A DNA stretch of 64,000 bases from Novosphingobium sp. (GCF_027531025.1 NZ_JAPZQX010000010.1:124001-188000), one strand, 5' to 3'. Counted from the first letter of the stretch, positions 1-11,756 are shown. Translations and numbers: made by a program. The notes: generated by a model not told the origin, from the letters alone.

Positions 1-951
1 GAGCGCCACGGCATCGGCATCGTTGAGGCCCGGCCCGCTCCACACGCGGTAGATGCGGGTAACCGGCACCTGATCGACCATTTCGCGCTTTACCGGGGCG
101 GGCAGGGTCACCGGCCCGGCTTCGACCTTGCGCACGGCGGGGCCGCGTGGGATGTGGCCGTACCACTTCTGCACCGCGGCGCGGGCCGTGGCGACATCGA
201 TATCGCCAGCCAGCGCGATGACCACATTGTTCGGCCCGTAATTGTCGATGAACCACTTGCGCACATCGGGGATGCTGGCGGCATCGAGATCGGCCATCGA
301 ACCGATGGTGGAATGGCGATAGGGATGGCCGACCGGGAACAGCCCTTCGCCGATCACATAGTCGGTCAGGCCATAGGGTTCGTTATCGCCCTGGCGCTTC
401 TCGTTCTGGACAACGCCCCGCTGCTTGTCGAGCTTGTCCTGGGTGACCGCGCCGAGGAGGTGGCCCATCCGGTCGCTTTCCATGAACAGCGCCAGGTCCA
501 GCGCGCCCTTGGGCACGGTCTGGACATAATTGGTGCGATCGTACCAGGTGGACCCGTTGGTGCTGGTCGAACCCGCGGCTTCGAGCGGAATGTCGAAGTT
601 CTCGACGTTTTCGGAGCCGCCGAACATCAGGTGTTCGAACAGGTGGGCAAAGCCGGTGCGGCCGCGCGGCTCGTGCTTCGAGCCGACGCGGTAGTAGGTG
701 GTGACGCCGATCAGCGGGGCCTTGCGATCGGTGTGGACCAGCACGGTCAGGCCATTGTCGAGCGTGAAGCTTTCATAGGGAATGTCAACCTTGCTGACGA
801 GCTTGGCCAGCGGGGCCGGTTCGGCCTTGGCGGGGGCCGGGGCTGCAACCGGTGCGGGCGGCGGCGGCGCGGCGGCGGTGCGCGGCGCGGGATTGCCGGC
901 GCAGGCGGCCAGGGCGATGGACAGCAGGGAAACAGGCAGGATGCGACGCAT
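1..951 (-). CDS. M16 family zinc peptidase, lipoprotein (partial)
   Basis: Reads leftward from ATG at 951 and runs off the window, so only the N-terminal ~317 residues are present. The start gives a lipoprotein signal (MRRILPVSLLSIALAAC) followed by an Ala/Pro-rich linker, so the protein is probably anchored in the periplasm or outer membrane. The inverted zinc motif HLFEH lies at residues 103-107, followed by the GG-x-EN context usual for M16 (pitrilysin/insulinase) enzymes. The family degrades peptides in a clamshell made of two or four similar domains; only the catalytic half is visible. Family assignment is firm; substrate unknown. Confidence 0.93.
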   Translation of the reverse strand, partial: MRRILPVSLLSIALAACAGNPAPRTAAAPPPPAPVAAPAPAKAEPAPLAKLVSKVDIPYESFTLDNGLTVLVHTDRKAPLIGVTTYYRVGSKHEPRGRTGFAHLFEHLMFGGSENVENFDIPLEAAGSTSTNGSTWYDRTNYVQTVPKGALDLALFMESDRMGHLLGAVTQDKLDKQRGVVQNEKRQGDNEPYGLTDYVIGEGLFPVGHPYRHSTIGSMADLDAASIPDVRKWFIDNYGPNNVVIALAGDIDVATARAAVQKWYGHIPRGPAVRKVEAGPVTLPAPVKREMVDQVPVTRIYRVWSGPGLNDADAVAL

Positions 952-1050
952 GAATGGACCCCGAAAAATGAGCAGCGCGAAACCTAGCGTGCGCGGGCGG
1001 AAAGGCCAGTGGGCAGGGCGCGAAAATCGACCAAGCGCAGATTGTTCCGG

Positions 1051-2634
1051 TCAATCGTCGGCCCGGGCGATTTCGGCCGTGCGATAGCGCAGCTTCTGCT
1101 CGCCATTGGCGGGCACGATCACCACCATCACCTGTTTGCCGGGCTTGCGTTCGGTTGGTGCTGACAGCCTGGAAAAGCGCAGGCCGCGCCCGGTCGGGAA
1201 CTCCAGTTCGAAGCGGATCGCAAAGGGGTTGGCGTTCTTGACCGTCACCTCGTGATCGGCCCACTTGCCCTTCGGATCGCTGTCCAGTTCCTCGTGCTCC
1301 AGCGTCACTTCCTCGCTTGCGCCGATCTCCAGTTCGATCTCTTCGTCCACCGCCTTGTCGGGCAGGGTGCCTTCGCCCATCACCATCGTGCCGAGGTTGC
1401 CGTGCTGGTAATAGACCAGCCGTCCGGCGGGCAGCGGCTTGCCCAGGCCATCGCGCTGGTTGTTGGTGAAGCGGAAGAGGATGCGCGGATCTTCCGGCTC
1501 GTCCCAGTCCGTCCGTGCGTTGTAAGCCAGCACGCCCTTGATCCGGTCCTTGGCGAGGAATGCGACCTGCTTCTGCGATCGGGCGGCGACCGTGATGGGG
1601 ATGGGGACGCGATAGAGCTTGAGATCACCCAGACCCTCCATCACCGCAGTGACTGCCACCGGCGCCGCCATCATAGGCACGCGGCGGCGCTGGCCGGTGA
1701 CGACGATATTGTCCATCTCCATCGACATCATCACCGGGGCGGGGAGCGGGATCAGGTCTGGCACACGCGGAGGCTGTATGCCGCCCACGAAACTGGTCCG
1801 CCCTTGCGGCCAGCAGTTCCAGCTCATCCCGTCGTCAAACCGGTCATCATCGTCGCGGGCGAACTCCTCTTCGGCGTTCTCCGATCGCTGGATCTTGCCG
1901 GCCACGGCCGCCAGCGTGGCATCGGGAAAGCTGGTTTCATCGGCGCTGGCCATGGTCAGCCAGCCGAGCAGGTCGATCGATTGCCCATCGGGCGCGATGG
2001 TCACCACGTAGCTTGCGTCCCAGTCAAACCCGGCGGCGAGGTAAGCGAGGGTGATCGTCACCTGCCCGCCCGGCTGGTCGCGCGTGGTCATGGAGAGAAC
2101 GGGCTTGGCCGAAAGCGTTGCCGGAACGCCGGGGAACAGCAGCGTCTGGCTGAGGCCGGAGCAGTACATTGCCTCGATCCCGCGCGGGGTCTGCACGACC
2201 ACCCCATTGGCGGTGGAGCGGATTGACGCGCTTTCCTCCACCGTCTTGCCGGTGGCCGGATCGGTCCGGCGCAGGGTCACGCGCTGGCCTGTAAACGCAT
2301 CGACCAGCCCGCCCTGTGAGAGCAGCGCGGCATCGCGGTTGCGCTCACGCGGGGCGGCGTTGAACAGGATCGCGGTCTGCGGGACGATTCCGCCCGCCAC
2401 GCCCTCGAAGCGCACCGTTGCGACGCCTGCTGGCAGGGTGACCGTGCGGGTTTCGACGATCAGCGCCAGCGATGAGGGATCGTCCTTGTCGATCGGATCT
2501 TCGCCCCGGTCAGGATCGCGATAGAGCGTCACGGCCACCTTGTCCGGCGCGGCGGAGACCACGATCGGCGCGGGTTCCTGCCCGGCCAGCGGCGCGGCGC
2601 AGAGCAGCAGAATCAGGGCGGCCAGCCGGTGCAC
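1051..2634 (-). CDS. DUF4139 domain-containing secreted protein (first of a tandem pair)
   Basis: 527 residues with a Sec signal peptide (cleavage near AAPLAG/Q). After a short N-terminal part comes a beta-rich body with the features of DUF4139: the phrase VTLRRTDPATGKTVEE, a LAYLAAGFDWDASYVV segment, and a C-terminal half with the conserved KGKWADHEVTVKN stretch. It starts 3 bases after the stop of the upstream paralog (2638-4119), so the two are certainly one operon. Function of the family in bacteria is not established; a periplasmic or surface role is inferred from the signal peptide. An unusual insert of charged residues (about 245-265) followed by a Pro-rich part separates the two halves. 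Confidence 0.85.
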   Translation of the reverse strand: MHRLAALILLLCAAPLAGQEPAPIVVSAAPDKVAVTLYRDPDRGEDPIDKDDPSSLALIVETRTVTLPAGVATVRFEGVAGGIVPQTAILFNAAPRERNRDAALLSQGGLVDAFTGQRVTLRRTDPATGKTVEESASIRSTANGVVVQTPRGIEAMYCSGLSQTLLFPGVPATLSAKPVLSMTTRDQPGGQVTITLAYLAAGFDWDASYVVTIAPDGQSIDLLGWLTMASADETSFPDATLAAVAGKIQRSENAEEEFARDDDDRFDDGMSWNCWPQGRTSFVGGIQPPRVPDLIPLPAPVMMSMEMDNIVVTGQRRRVPMMAAPVAVTAVMEGLGDLKLYRVPIPITVAARSQKQVAFLAKDRIKGVLAYNARTDWDEPEDPRILFRFTNNQRDGLGKPLPAGRLVYYQHGNLGTMVMGEGTLPDKAVDEEIELEIGASEEVTLEHEELDSDPKGKWADHEVTVKNANPFAIRFELEFPTGRGLRFSRLSAPTERKPGKQVMVVIVPANGEQKLRYRTAEIARADD

Positions 2635-2637
2635 GGC

Positions 2638-4119
2638 TTACCAGGGGGTCAGGAAGGTAACGGTCAGTTCGACCTTGCCATTGGCCGGCACGGGCACTTC
2701 CCAGCGCCGCTCGTCGACGCTGTCCTGAACGCCCTTGATGCTTTCGGCGGGCACGCGGACATCGCGCCACCACCACCATTGGCCGAGCCCGCCCTGGACC
2801 ACGTCAACCGTAACCGGCTCAGGCTTGGCATTGGTGACCACGTATTTCATCTGGGTGCGCCAGAACTGCTTGGGCCGCTCGGCATAGCCTTCGCGCACGG
2901 CGCCATCGGGCATGGTCACTTTCCAGCGGGCGAACTTTTCCCACTCGTCGGTGGTGATGGCCTCGCGCTTTTCGACCACCGGCTGGACCTTCACGTCAAA
3001 GGCATCGCCGGTGCGCAGCGCCAGCGATGATCCGGCCGGGGTGTGGGGAATGTCGCTTTCGCCGATGAACTGGGCCTGGCCGCGGCTGTCGCGCATGTAG
3101 ACGCGCACCACGCCGGCGGGCAGCGCCTCGCCGATGCCGCCCTGGCGGGCCGAGGAGAACTTGAGGATCGAGGCCGCGCTTTCCGCCTCGTCGGCGCTGG
3201 CCTGCCAGCCGTTGCGGAATTCATAGCCGCGCCGCGCTGGTACGCCCACCGCATCAAGAAAGCTGACCTGCTTGGTCTGGGCATTGGCGATCGTGGTCCG
3301 CCCGCTGATCGGATAGACGTGGAAATCGCCGAGCCGCTGGCTGCTGCCGCTTTCGGTGCCGGCCACATTCCCGCGCGGGCGGGTGCCGCGGCCGCGATAG
3401 ACCGCCGGGGCCTGGCTGATCTGCCCGACGCTGCCCGCCACCAGCAGGGCGCGGGCATTGGCAAAGGTCGTCCCGGTCGAATTCGTGAGGGTGATCCAGC
3501 CCTGGACATCGATCTTGCCGGCCTTGTCATCGAACAGCGCGACATAGTCCGCCTTCCAGCCAAGGCCGGGGGTCAGGTAGCTGAGCGACAGCGGGCGAGG
3601 ACCAGCCTTGGCGGCATCGACGGTGACGCTAAGGGTCGGGCGGGCGCGCAGGCCGGGGGGGATCGCATCGAAGATCACCCGCACCGGCAGGCCATCGTCG
3701 CGCAGCACCTCGATCCGCTCCCCGATCTTCAGCACCACGCCGCCATTGACCGCCAGCACCGTGGCGCGTTCGCGGGCTTCGGCGCCGGTGGCGGGATTGG
3801 TGCGCAGCAGGGTGACCGACTGGCCCACCGCCTTCTGCATCAGCGATTCGGGCGAAAGCAGGTCATAGTCGAAGTTCTGTTCGACAATGCCAAACCCTTC
3901 GCCGCCGAGCGTTACTGTTTCCGACCGGATCTGGGCCGAAACGTCGGGGAACTCCTGCCGCGACTTGCCGGCGGGCAGGTTCACCTGCCGCACGTCCTGC
4001 ACAAGCGCCTGGTCGTTGTTGTAGATGGTGACCGACAGGTCGCCCTGCGCGGTGCGATCTTGCGCTATCGCCCCGGCCGCAATGGCCACCAGCCCGGCCC
4101 CCGCCAAAATCCGCCGCAT
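2638..4119 (-). CDS. DUF4139 domain-containing secreted protein (second of a tandem pair)
   Basis: 493 residues from ATG at 4119, preceded by GGGAGG seven bases upstream; an in-frame ATG at 4143 lacks such a site and would spoil the signal peptide (MRRILAGAGLVAIAAGAIAQ). The body resembles its downstream neighbour: VTLLRTNPATGAEARER, LSYLTPGLGWKADYVAL and a C-terminal KVTMPDGAVREGYAERP region. Both match DUF4139 (mucoidy inhibitor A-like) architecture. It is the promoter-proximal gene of the pair. Tandem duplication with strong divergence is the simplest reading. No catalytic motif seen. Confidence 0.85.
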   Translation of the reverse strand: MRRILAGAGLVAIAAGAIAQDRTAQGDLSVTIYNNDQALVQDVRQVNLPAGKSRQEFPDVSAQIRSETVTLGGEGFGIVEQNFDYDLLSPESLMQKAVGQSVTLLRTNPATGAEARERATVLAVNGGVVLKIGERIEVLRDDGLPVRVIFDAIPPGLRARPTLSVTVDAAKAGPRPLSLSYLTPGLGWKADYVALFDDKAGKIDVQGWITLTNSTGTTFANARALLVAGSVGQISQAPAVYRGRGTRPRGNVAGTESGSSQRLGDFHVYPISGRTTIANAQTKQVSFLDAVGVPARRGYEFRNGWQASADEAESAASILKFSSARQGGIGEALPAGVVRVYMRDSRGQAQFIGESDIPHTPAGSSLALRTGDAFDVKVQPVVEKREAITTDEWEKFARWKVTMPDGAVREGYAERPKQFWRTQMKYVVTNAKPEPVTVDVVQGGLGQWWWWRDVRVPAESIKGVQDSVDERRWEVPVPANGKVELTVTFLTPW

Positions 4120-4288
4120 GCCATCCTCCCTCGCCTCGTCCAACGGGGAGCGTGACGCAGTTTCAGCGGCTTGTCACCACCTTGCGGCTGCGGGCGTTGA
4201 GTCAACCTGGATGCCCCACTTGCGAATCCCGTAGGGTGGATTACGATTTCTCTCGTGCCTGCTTGTCTGCGGGCCTGGAGGGCGGGGT

Positions 4289-5854
4289 TTGTTCAAGCTT
4301 CCGACGCGGCTGGTTGTCGCAGCCATTGCTGCGGCGGGGGTGGTGCTTATGTTTGCGCCATCGCTGCCCCTGTGGGCGCAGGGCGCGCCCATCCCCGCAG
4401 TGTTGGAAGACTTCAAGCCGATCACCGCCGATGACGGCCAGGCTGGCTTCCTGGCGCGCTTCTCGCCCGAATTGCCGAGGCTTGATCCGCAGAATTCCAA
4501 CCCGACCCGCCCGACCGTGATCGTGCGCGGCACGTTGCGCGCTCCGCGCATTGCACAACGCCAATCAGCCCAGGGACTGGTTCGCTCGATCCAGTTCGAA
4601 GTGTCCGGGCGCGATCTGGCGATCCGGTTCGATACCAATGCCCCAGCCCAGGTCAGTGTCGAACCTGCTGGTCCCGGTGTGGTTCAGATCAAGATCCGCA
4701 AGGTCAGCGAGGAAGAGGCCGTGGGCAGTCGGCCGGTCGGGTCGGAAGGGGCTGCAGTGGTCCCGGCCAGTGAGCTGCCCACGCTTGCTACCCTGCGTCC
4801 GGGGGAGGCGTTCGAGCTTATCCCGCTCAAATACGCTGACGTCAGCGAAGTGGTCGGCTTGCTGGTCGAGGGCGTAACCATAGAGCCGAACAACGTCTTC
4901 ATCCGCCGCGAACCGGGCTTTGGCTCGCTGGGTTCGGGTAATCAGAACCAGTTCATGCAGCCAAGCCAGCCGCAGCAGCAGGCCGCGCGCCAACTGGGGC
5001 AATCGTTCGGCAATGGCCTGGGGATCGACCGGCGGCTCAATGCGGTATGGGTTACCGGAACGCCAGAGCGGATTGCCCAAGTCAAGGCCATGATTGCGCT
5101 GATCGACATCCCGGTGGACAGCGTGATCCTGGAAACCCAATTCGTCGAATTGACCGAAAGCGGGGCAAAGAACCTTGGAATCGATCTGAACAATTCGAAC
5201 GGCCAAATTGCGGTCGGCCGGATCGAGACGGGCACGTACCTGCCGTTCAGCGTCGATCCCAATGATGTGCTGCCATCTGGCGTGATGCAGGCAGCAATCT
5301 ATGCCCAGGTCGAAAGGGGTGAAGGACGGATCCTTTCTCGCCCGCGAATTTCCGCGCAAAGCGGATCGACCGCCAAGATCATCACCGGCGATGCGTTGCC
5401 GATCCTGACCTCGATTACCCTGTCCGGGGTCAACGGTGTATCGCAACAGGTACAATACGTTAATGTCGGCGTCACGCTGCAGATCGCACCGCGCGTTTCG
5501 CCCGATGGCTTTGTCACCGCGCAGATCTATGGCGTGGTCTCCTCGGTCACGGGTTATAGTCAGGGCTATCCGACGATCAGCCAGCGCGAAGCCGAGACAT
5601 CGGTGACCGTGCGCGATAGCGAGACTTTCGTGATCGGCGGGCTAACCCAGGAGAATGTGCTGAAGCGCAAGGGCAAGGTGCCGCTGCTGGGCGATATCCC
5701 GCTCGCCGGAGCCCTGTTCAGGACGGAGCGGTCAACCAGCTCGAAGACCGAACTCTATATCGTGATCACGCCACGCATCGTCCGGCATCGCAGGTTCGAA
5801 CAGCCCCAGGGGGATAAAGCCAGCGATATCGCCGCAGCGTCGCCCGAGCCCTGA
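4289..5854 (+). CDS. Secretin (GspD/PilQ-type outer-membrane channel), stand-alone
   Basis: 521 residues. Start taken as TTG at 4289 behind GGAGGGCGGGG; it gives a good signal peptide ending near LPLWAQ. Residues ~70-140 resemble an AMIN-like beta domain, ~170-210 an N0/N1-like region, ~240-280 an N1-type repeat (DRRLNAVWVTGTPERI), and ~290-505 the secretin beta-barrel with the usual signature VPLLGDIPLAGALFR and TELYIVITPRIV. No lipobox is visible. None of the usual partners (ATPase, inner-membrane platform, pseudopilins) is adjacent; the next gene is a secreted S8 peptidase. A second secretin, CpaC, lies at 25958-27553 and belongs to the Tad system. Fold certain, system unknown. Confidence 0.88.
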   Translation: MFKLPTRLVVAAIAAAGVVLMFAPSLPLWAQGAPIPAVLEDFKPITADDGQAGFLARFSPELPRLDPQNSNPTRPTVIVRGTLRAPRIAQRQSAQGLVRSIQFEVSGRDLAIRFDTNAPAQVSVEPAGPGVVQIKIRKVSEEEAVGSRPVGSEGAAVVPASELPTLATLRPGEAFELIPLKYADVSEVVGLLVEGVTIEPNNVFIRREPGFGSLGSGNQNQFMQPSQPQQQAARQLGQSFGNGLGIDRRLNAVWVTGTPERIAQVKAMIALIDIPVDSVILETQFVELTESGAKNLGIDLNNSNGQIAVGRIETGTYLPFSVDPNDVLPSGVMQAAIYAQVERGEGRILSRPRISAQSGSTAKIITGDALPILTSITLSGVNGVSQQVQYVNVGVTLQIAPRVSPDGFVTAQIYGVVSSVTGYSQGYPTISQREAETSVTVRDSETFVIGGLTQENVLKRKGKVPLLGDIPLAGALFRTERSTSSKTELYIVITPRIVRHRRFEQPQGDKASDIAAASPEP

Positions 5855-6034
5855 CCGTTACCTGAGCGCATCCGGTGGCTATTCCTCGGCCGACCGGGAT
5901 TCGGTCCACCAGATCGGCATCTTTCGTGCTCGACAGTGATCCAATATCCGTTAGTCTCGAGCGCAGTGGCGGGGTGGCAACTGACGGACAGTGCGTTGCC
6001 GTTTGGGTCCGTTACCGGTTTGGTTGGAGGGAAC

Positions 6035-7159
6035 ATGATCGCGAAGACAATGCTTGGTGCGATGCTCGCCGCGCTTCCGCTGGTGGCTCTGTCAGCCCAG
6101 GCCCAGGCCCAGGTGGCGGGCGAGAAAATCGTCAATTCCCATATTTGCGTGTTCAACAAGGGCGTCTCGCGCGGCCAGGTGGAGGCGGAAGCCAACCGTT
6201 CGGTCAAGGCCCTGGGCGGGCAGGTGTCGCACGTCTATCGCGTGGCATTGCAAGGCTTTGCGGCCAATTTGCCAGCCCAGGCCGTGCAACAGATGCAGGC
6301 TGCCAACCCGAATATCGCCTATTGCGAGCAGGACCAGGTGATGTCTGCTCCGCCGATCCGGATTGAAGCCAAGCCTGGCGGCGGCGGGGGCACCCCACCA
6401 TCCCAGCAGACGCCGTGGGGTATTGCCCGGGTCAACGGCGCTGCGGCGGCCAATTATGCCACTGCCTGGGTAATCGATAGCGGGATCGACCTGACCCATC
6501 CCGATCTCAATGTCGATACTGCCCGCAGCCGCAGCTTCCTCGGTGGCACCACCACACCACAAGACCAGAACGGCCACGGCACCCATGTGGCCGGTACGAT
6601 TGCCGCCCATGATAACGCGATCGGGGTGGTCGGCGTGGCACCGGGAGCCCCGGTGGTTTCGGTTCGGGTGCTGGATCGTCGCGGTTCGGGCAGCAATTCA
6701 GGCGTGATCGCCGGGGTGGAATATGTCGCGGCCAACGGCCTTTCTGGCGATGTCGCGAACATGAGCCTGGGTGGCGGGATCAGCACCGCGCTGGATAGCG
6801 CCGTGCTCGCTGCGTCGAACAAGGGAATCCGCTTTGTGCTGGCAGCTGGCAACAGCAGTGCCGATGCCAATACCTCGTCGCCCGCGCGAACCAACGGCCC
6901 CAACGTGTTCACCGTTTCGGCCTTTGCACAGGGCGATGGGTTCGCCAGCTTCTCCAACTATGGCAATCCGCCGGTCGACTGGGCTGAACCAGGCGTGTCT
7001 ATCCGTTCGACCTGGCTCGCCGGCGGTTACAACATCATCTCCGGTACCTCGATGGCGGCGCCGCATCTGGCCGGCATCCTGCTGACCGGGCCGGTTCGTC
7101 AGAACGGCGCAGTCTCGGGTGACCGTGACAGCAACCCTGACCCGATCGGTGTGCGGTAA
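6035..7159 (+). CDS. S8 family serine peptidase (subtilisin/proteinase K-like)
   Basis: 374 residues from ATG at 6035, with TTGGAGGG just upstream; the frame is open further upstream but only this start gives a signal peptide (MIAKTMLGAMLAALPLVALS...AQAQ). Residues ~30-110 are an I9-type propeptide, then a Gly-rich linker. The catalytic triad is visible: Asp148 (VIDSG), His184 (HGTHVAGT), Ser339 (SGTSMAAPH), plus the oxyanion Asn in AAGNSS. The protein ends soon after the Ser motif (DPIGVR), normal for compact members. It is secreted and follows a secretin gene with a gap of 180 bases, so a functional link is possible but not shown. Confidence 0.93.
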   Translation: MIAKTMLGAMLAALPLVALSAQAQAQVAGEKIVNSHICVFNKGVSRGQVEAEANRSVKALGGQVSHVYRVALQGFAANLPAQAVQQMQAANPNIAYCEQDQVMSAPPIRIEAKPGGGGGTPPSQQTPWGIARVNGAAAANYATAWVIDSGIDLTHPDLNVDTARSRSFLGGTTTPQDQNGHGTHVAGTIAAHDNAIGVVGVAPGAPVVSVRVLDRRGSGSNSGVIAGVEYVAANGLSGDVANMSLGGGISTALDSAVLAASNKGIRFVLAAGNSSADANTSSPARTNGPNVFTVSAFAQGDGFASFSNYGNPPVDWAEPGVSIRSTWLAGGYNIISGTSMAAPHLAGILLTGPVRQNGAVSGDRDSNPDPIGVR

Positions 7160-7193
7160 GTCTCGCTGATTTGACCTTTTTTGACAAGTGATC

Positions 7194-7224
7194 GGGGCGG
7201 TCCGTACAGGCGGGCCGCCCCTTT
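7194..7224 (+). terminator. Intrinsic terminator after S8 peptidase
   Basis: GGGGCGG (7194-7200) can pair with CCGCCCC (7215-7221) and is followed by TTT. It lies 35 bases past the stop of the peptidase and before the aminopeptidase gene, so the two genes are probably separate units. The T tract is short. Confidence 0.6.
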
Positions 7225-7392
7225 CGGTTCGGGCTGTCTGCAATCGTTGTTCGAATTGTGAGCCCTTCATCCCGCCAGCATGGCCCCTTGTCGAAAATCA
7301 GCCCCAATGCCGATCACGCAGCTTGCATTTGGGGCCGCAATTGCGCCATGCCCCACCCATCGGGTGGGGGCCTGTTTCTTGGAGTTCATTCT

Positions 7393-8970
7393 ATGCGCCT
7401 GCTCTTGGCCACCACCTGCCTTGCTTCGCTTGCCCTCACCTCCGCTCCGGCGCTGGCGCAGACCCAGGCTGTTCCCGTGATGGGATCGGGCGTTCCCGCC
7501 ACGACCGCGAAGAACAGCGCCGAACGGCCGATCGGCTTTGCCACCGCCGTGCCGGCCGATGCCGCGCTGGTCCTGCTGATGGCCGACAAGGCCGTTCCCG
7601 CCGATGCGCCGCTTTCGGCTGAAGAGCGCAAGGGGCTGGAAGCCGCGCTGAGCGCCGCCGGCTTTGCCGCCAAGGCCAATGAAACGGTCTCGCTGCGCGG
7701 GATCGGTGCGCGCCCGCGGATCATGGCGGTTGGCCTGGGCAAGGATGCGGGCAGCAAGGCGGTGATGGAAGCCGCCGGCAAGGCCGCGCAGGACCTGCGC
7801 GGGGAAAAGGCCCCGATCGCTATCGTCGGCGCGGGTAATGGCGCGCTGATGGCCGATGCCGCACTGGGCTATGCCCTGGGCCAGTACCGTTTCGATCGCT
7901 ACAAGGTCACCACCGGCAGCGCGCCTTCGACCGCCCCGGTGACCATCGTCGGCGCTGAAGCGACCGCTGCCCAGGCCGCCTGGATCGGCCGCCATGCTGC
8001 CACCGCCGAAGCCGTGCGGTTCAGCCGCGACCTGTCGAACGAGCCGGCCAGCACGATCTATCCTGACAGCTTCATCGCCCGCACCCGCGAAGCCTTTGCC
8101 GGGGTGCCCGGTGTCTCGATCGAGGTGCTCGACGAAGCGGCGATGCGCAAGCTCAACATGGGTTCGATCCTGGGCGTCGGCCAGGGCAGCCCGCGCGGCT
8201 CGCGCCTGCTGCTGGTGACCTACAAGGGCAGCGAAGCCGCCCCGCTGGCCATGGTCGGCAAGGGCATCACCTTTGACAGCGGCGGGATCTCGATCAAGCC
8301 GGGCAATGGCATGTGGCGGATGAAGGGCGATATGTCGGGCGCGGCGGCCGTGGTCGGCGCGGCGCTGAGCCTGGCCAAGAGCAAGGCCCCGGTTCACGTG
8401 GTCGCCGTGGCCGCACTGGCCGAGAACATGCCCGATGGCAATGCCCAGCGCCCCGGCGACGTGGTCCGCACGATGAGCGGCAAGACCGCCGAGATCTTCA
8501 GCACCGACGCCGAAGGCCGGATGGTGCTGGTTGATGGCATCGAATATGTTGCCTCCACCCGCAAGCCGGCCGCGATCGTCGATGTCGCCACGCTGACCGG
8601 CGCCAAGGTGACCGCGCTGGGCGATGAATATGCCGGGCTGTTCGGCCGCCACGAAGGGCTGGTATCGGCTGTCCAGGCCGCTGGCGAGGCGACCGGCGAG
8701 GCCGTGTGGCGCCTGCCGCTGCACCCGAACTACGCCGATGACCTGAAGTCCGACGTGGCCGATATCAAGCACGGCACCGAAGGCGTGCCGCCGGGTGCGG
8801 GCCACGGCGCGCACTTCATCGGCTTCTTCATCGATCCGGCCACGCCTTGGGCGCACCTCGACATTGCCGGCAACGAAATGAGCGATGCGGCCAAGCCGCT
8901 GACCCCCAAGGGGGCGACCGGCTATGGCGTGCGTCTGCTGGACCAGTTGGCCCGCACCTGGAAGCCGTAA
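7393..8970 (+). CDS. Leucyl aminopeptidase family (M17), exported
   Basis: 525 residues from ATG at 7393 with GGAG nine bases upstream; the longer open frame from 7258 has no ribosome site and would bury the signal peptide (MRLLLATTCLASLALTSAPALAQ). M17 metal-binding signatures are intact: GKGITFDSGGISIKP, and STDAEGRMVL with its Asp-Ala-Glu-Gly-Arg core. The N-terminal ~170 residues are the non-catalytic macro-like domain. Most M17 enzymes (PepA) are cytoplasmic; a signal peptide means this one works in the periplasm, as seen in several sphingomonad and xanthomonad paralogs. Cleaves N-terminal residues from peptides; together with the S8 and M16 enzymes nearby it suggests periplasmic peptide use. 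Confidence 0.93.
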   Translation: MRLLLATTCLASLALTSAPALAQTQAVPVMGSGVPATTAKNSAERPIGFATAVPADAALVLLMADKAVPADAPLSAEERKGLEAALSAAGFAAKANETVSLRGIGARPRIMAVGLGKDAGSKAVMEAAGKAAQDLRGEKAPIAIVGAGNGALMADAALGYALGQYRFDRYKVTTGSAPSTAPVTIVGAEATAAQAAWIGRHAATAEAVRFSRDLSNEPASTIYPDSFIARTREAFAGVPGVSIEVLDEAAMRKLNMGSILGVGQGSPRGSRLLLVTYKGSEAAPLAMVGKGITFDSGGISIKPGNGMWRMKGDMSGAAAVVGAALSLAKSKAPVHVVAVAALAENMPDGNAQRPGDVVRTMSGKTAEIFSTDAEGRMVLVDGIEYVASTRKPAAIVDVATLTGAKVTALGDEYAGLFGRHEGLVSAVQAAGEATGEAVWRLPLHPNYADDLKSDVADIKHGTEGVPPGAGHGAHFIGFFIDPATPWAHLDIAGNEMSDAAKPLTPKGATGYGVRLLDQLARTWKP

Positions 8971-8981
8971 GCGACGCCATT

Positions 8982-9012
8982 GGGGCGGCCAGAAAGCGCC
9001 GCCCCGATCTTT
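8982..9012 (+). terminator. Intrinsic terminator after M17 aminopeptidase
   Basis: Perfect 8-bp stem GGGGCGGC (8982-8989) / GCCGCCCC (8998-9005) with an 8-base loop, followed by GATCTTTTCT. Twelve bases past the stop codon. Confidence 0.85.
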
Positions 9013-9029
9013 TCTGGTCTCACCCTCTT

Positions 9030-9049
9030 GTGTTGCCGATAAGCAACAC
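9030..9049 (+). promoter_or_regulatory. Hairpin in the clpB leader
   Basis: GTGTTGC (9030-9036) and GCAACAC (9043-9049) form a perfect 7-bp stem with a 6-base loop CGATAA. No T run follows, so it is not an ordinary terminator, and a separate terminator stands just upstream at 8982. It lies 32 bases before the clpB start, as an operator or a leader RNA structure. Heat-shock relevance is inference from the gene downstream. Confidence 0.45.
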
Positions 9050-9081
9050 TACTTTCGGTGTCACAGGAGGGTGACACACCG

Positions 9082-11661
<2,580 letters not shown>

Positions 11662-11696
11662 CGCCCGGCGCTGACCGGACGCTCATCGGGTAAAGG

Positions 11697-11736
11697 AAAA
11701 GGGCGGCGAGACCGAAGTCTCGCCGCCCTCTCTTTT
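11697..11736. terminator. Bidirectional intrinsic terminator, clpB / TonB receptor
   Basis: Perfect 12-bp stem GGGCGGCGAGAC / GTCTCGCCGCCC (11701-11728). On the plus strand the loop is CGAA and TCTCTTTT follows; on the minus strand the loop is UUCG closed by C-G, the extra-stable tetraloop, and TTTT follows. It sits between two convergent genes and can stop both. Confidence 0.93.
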
Positions 11737-11756
11737 GGTGCCTGTCGGGCCGAGCC

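Noticed and set aside
6001..6034. Earlier start for the S8 peptidase at 5936
   Set aside because: Would give a 33-residue leader before the signal peptide and lacks a ribosome site; TTGGAGGG precedes the ATG at 6035.
9021..9060. Sigma-32 (heat shock) promoter before clpB
   Set aside because: CTTG is present at 9027-9030, but the -10 part (CTACTTT) matches poorly and the spacing is uncertain; not supported enough to annotate.
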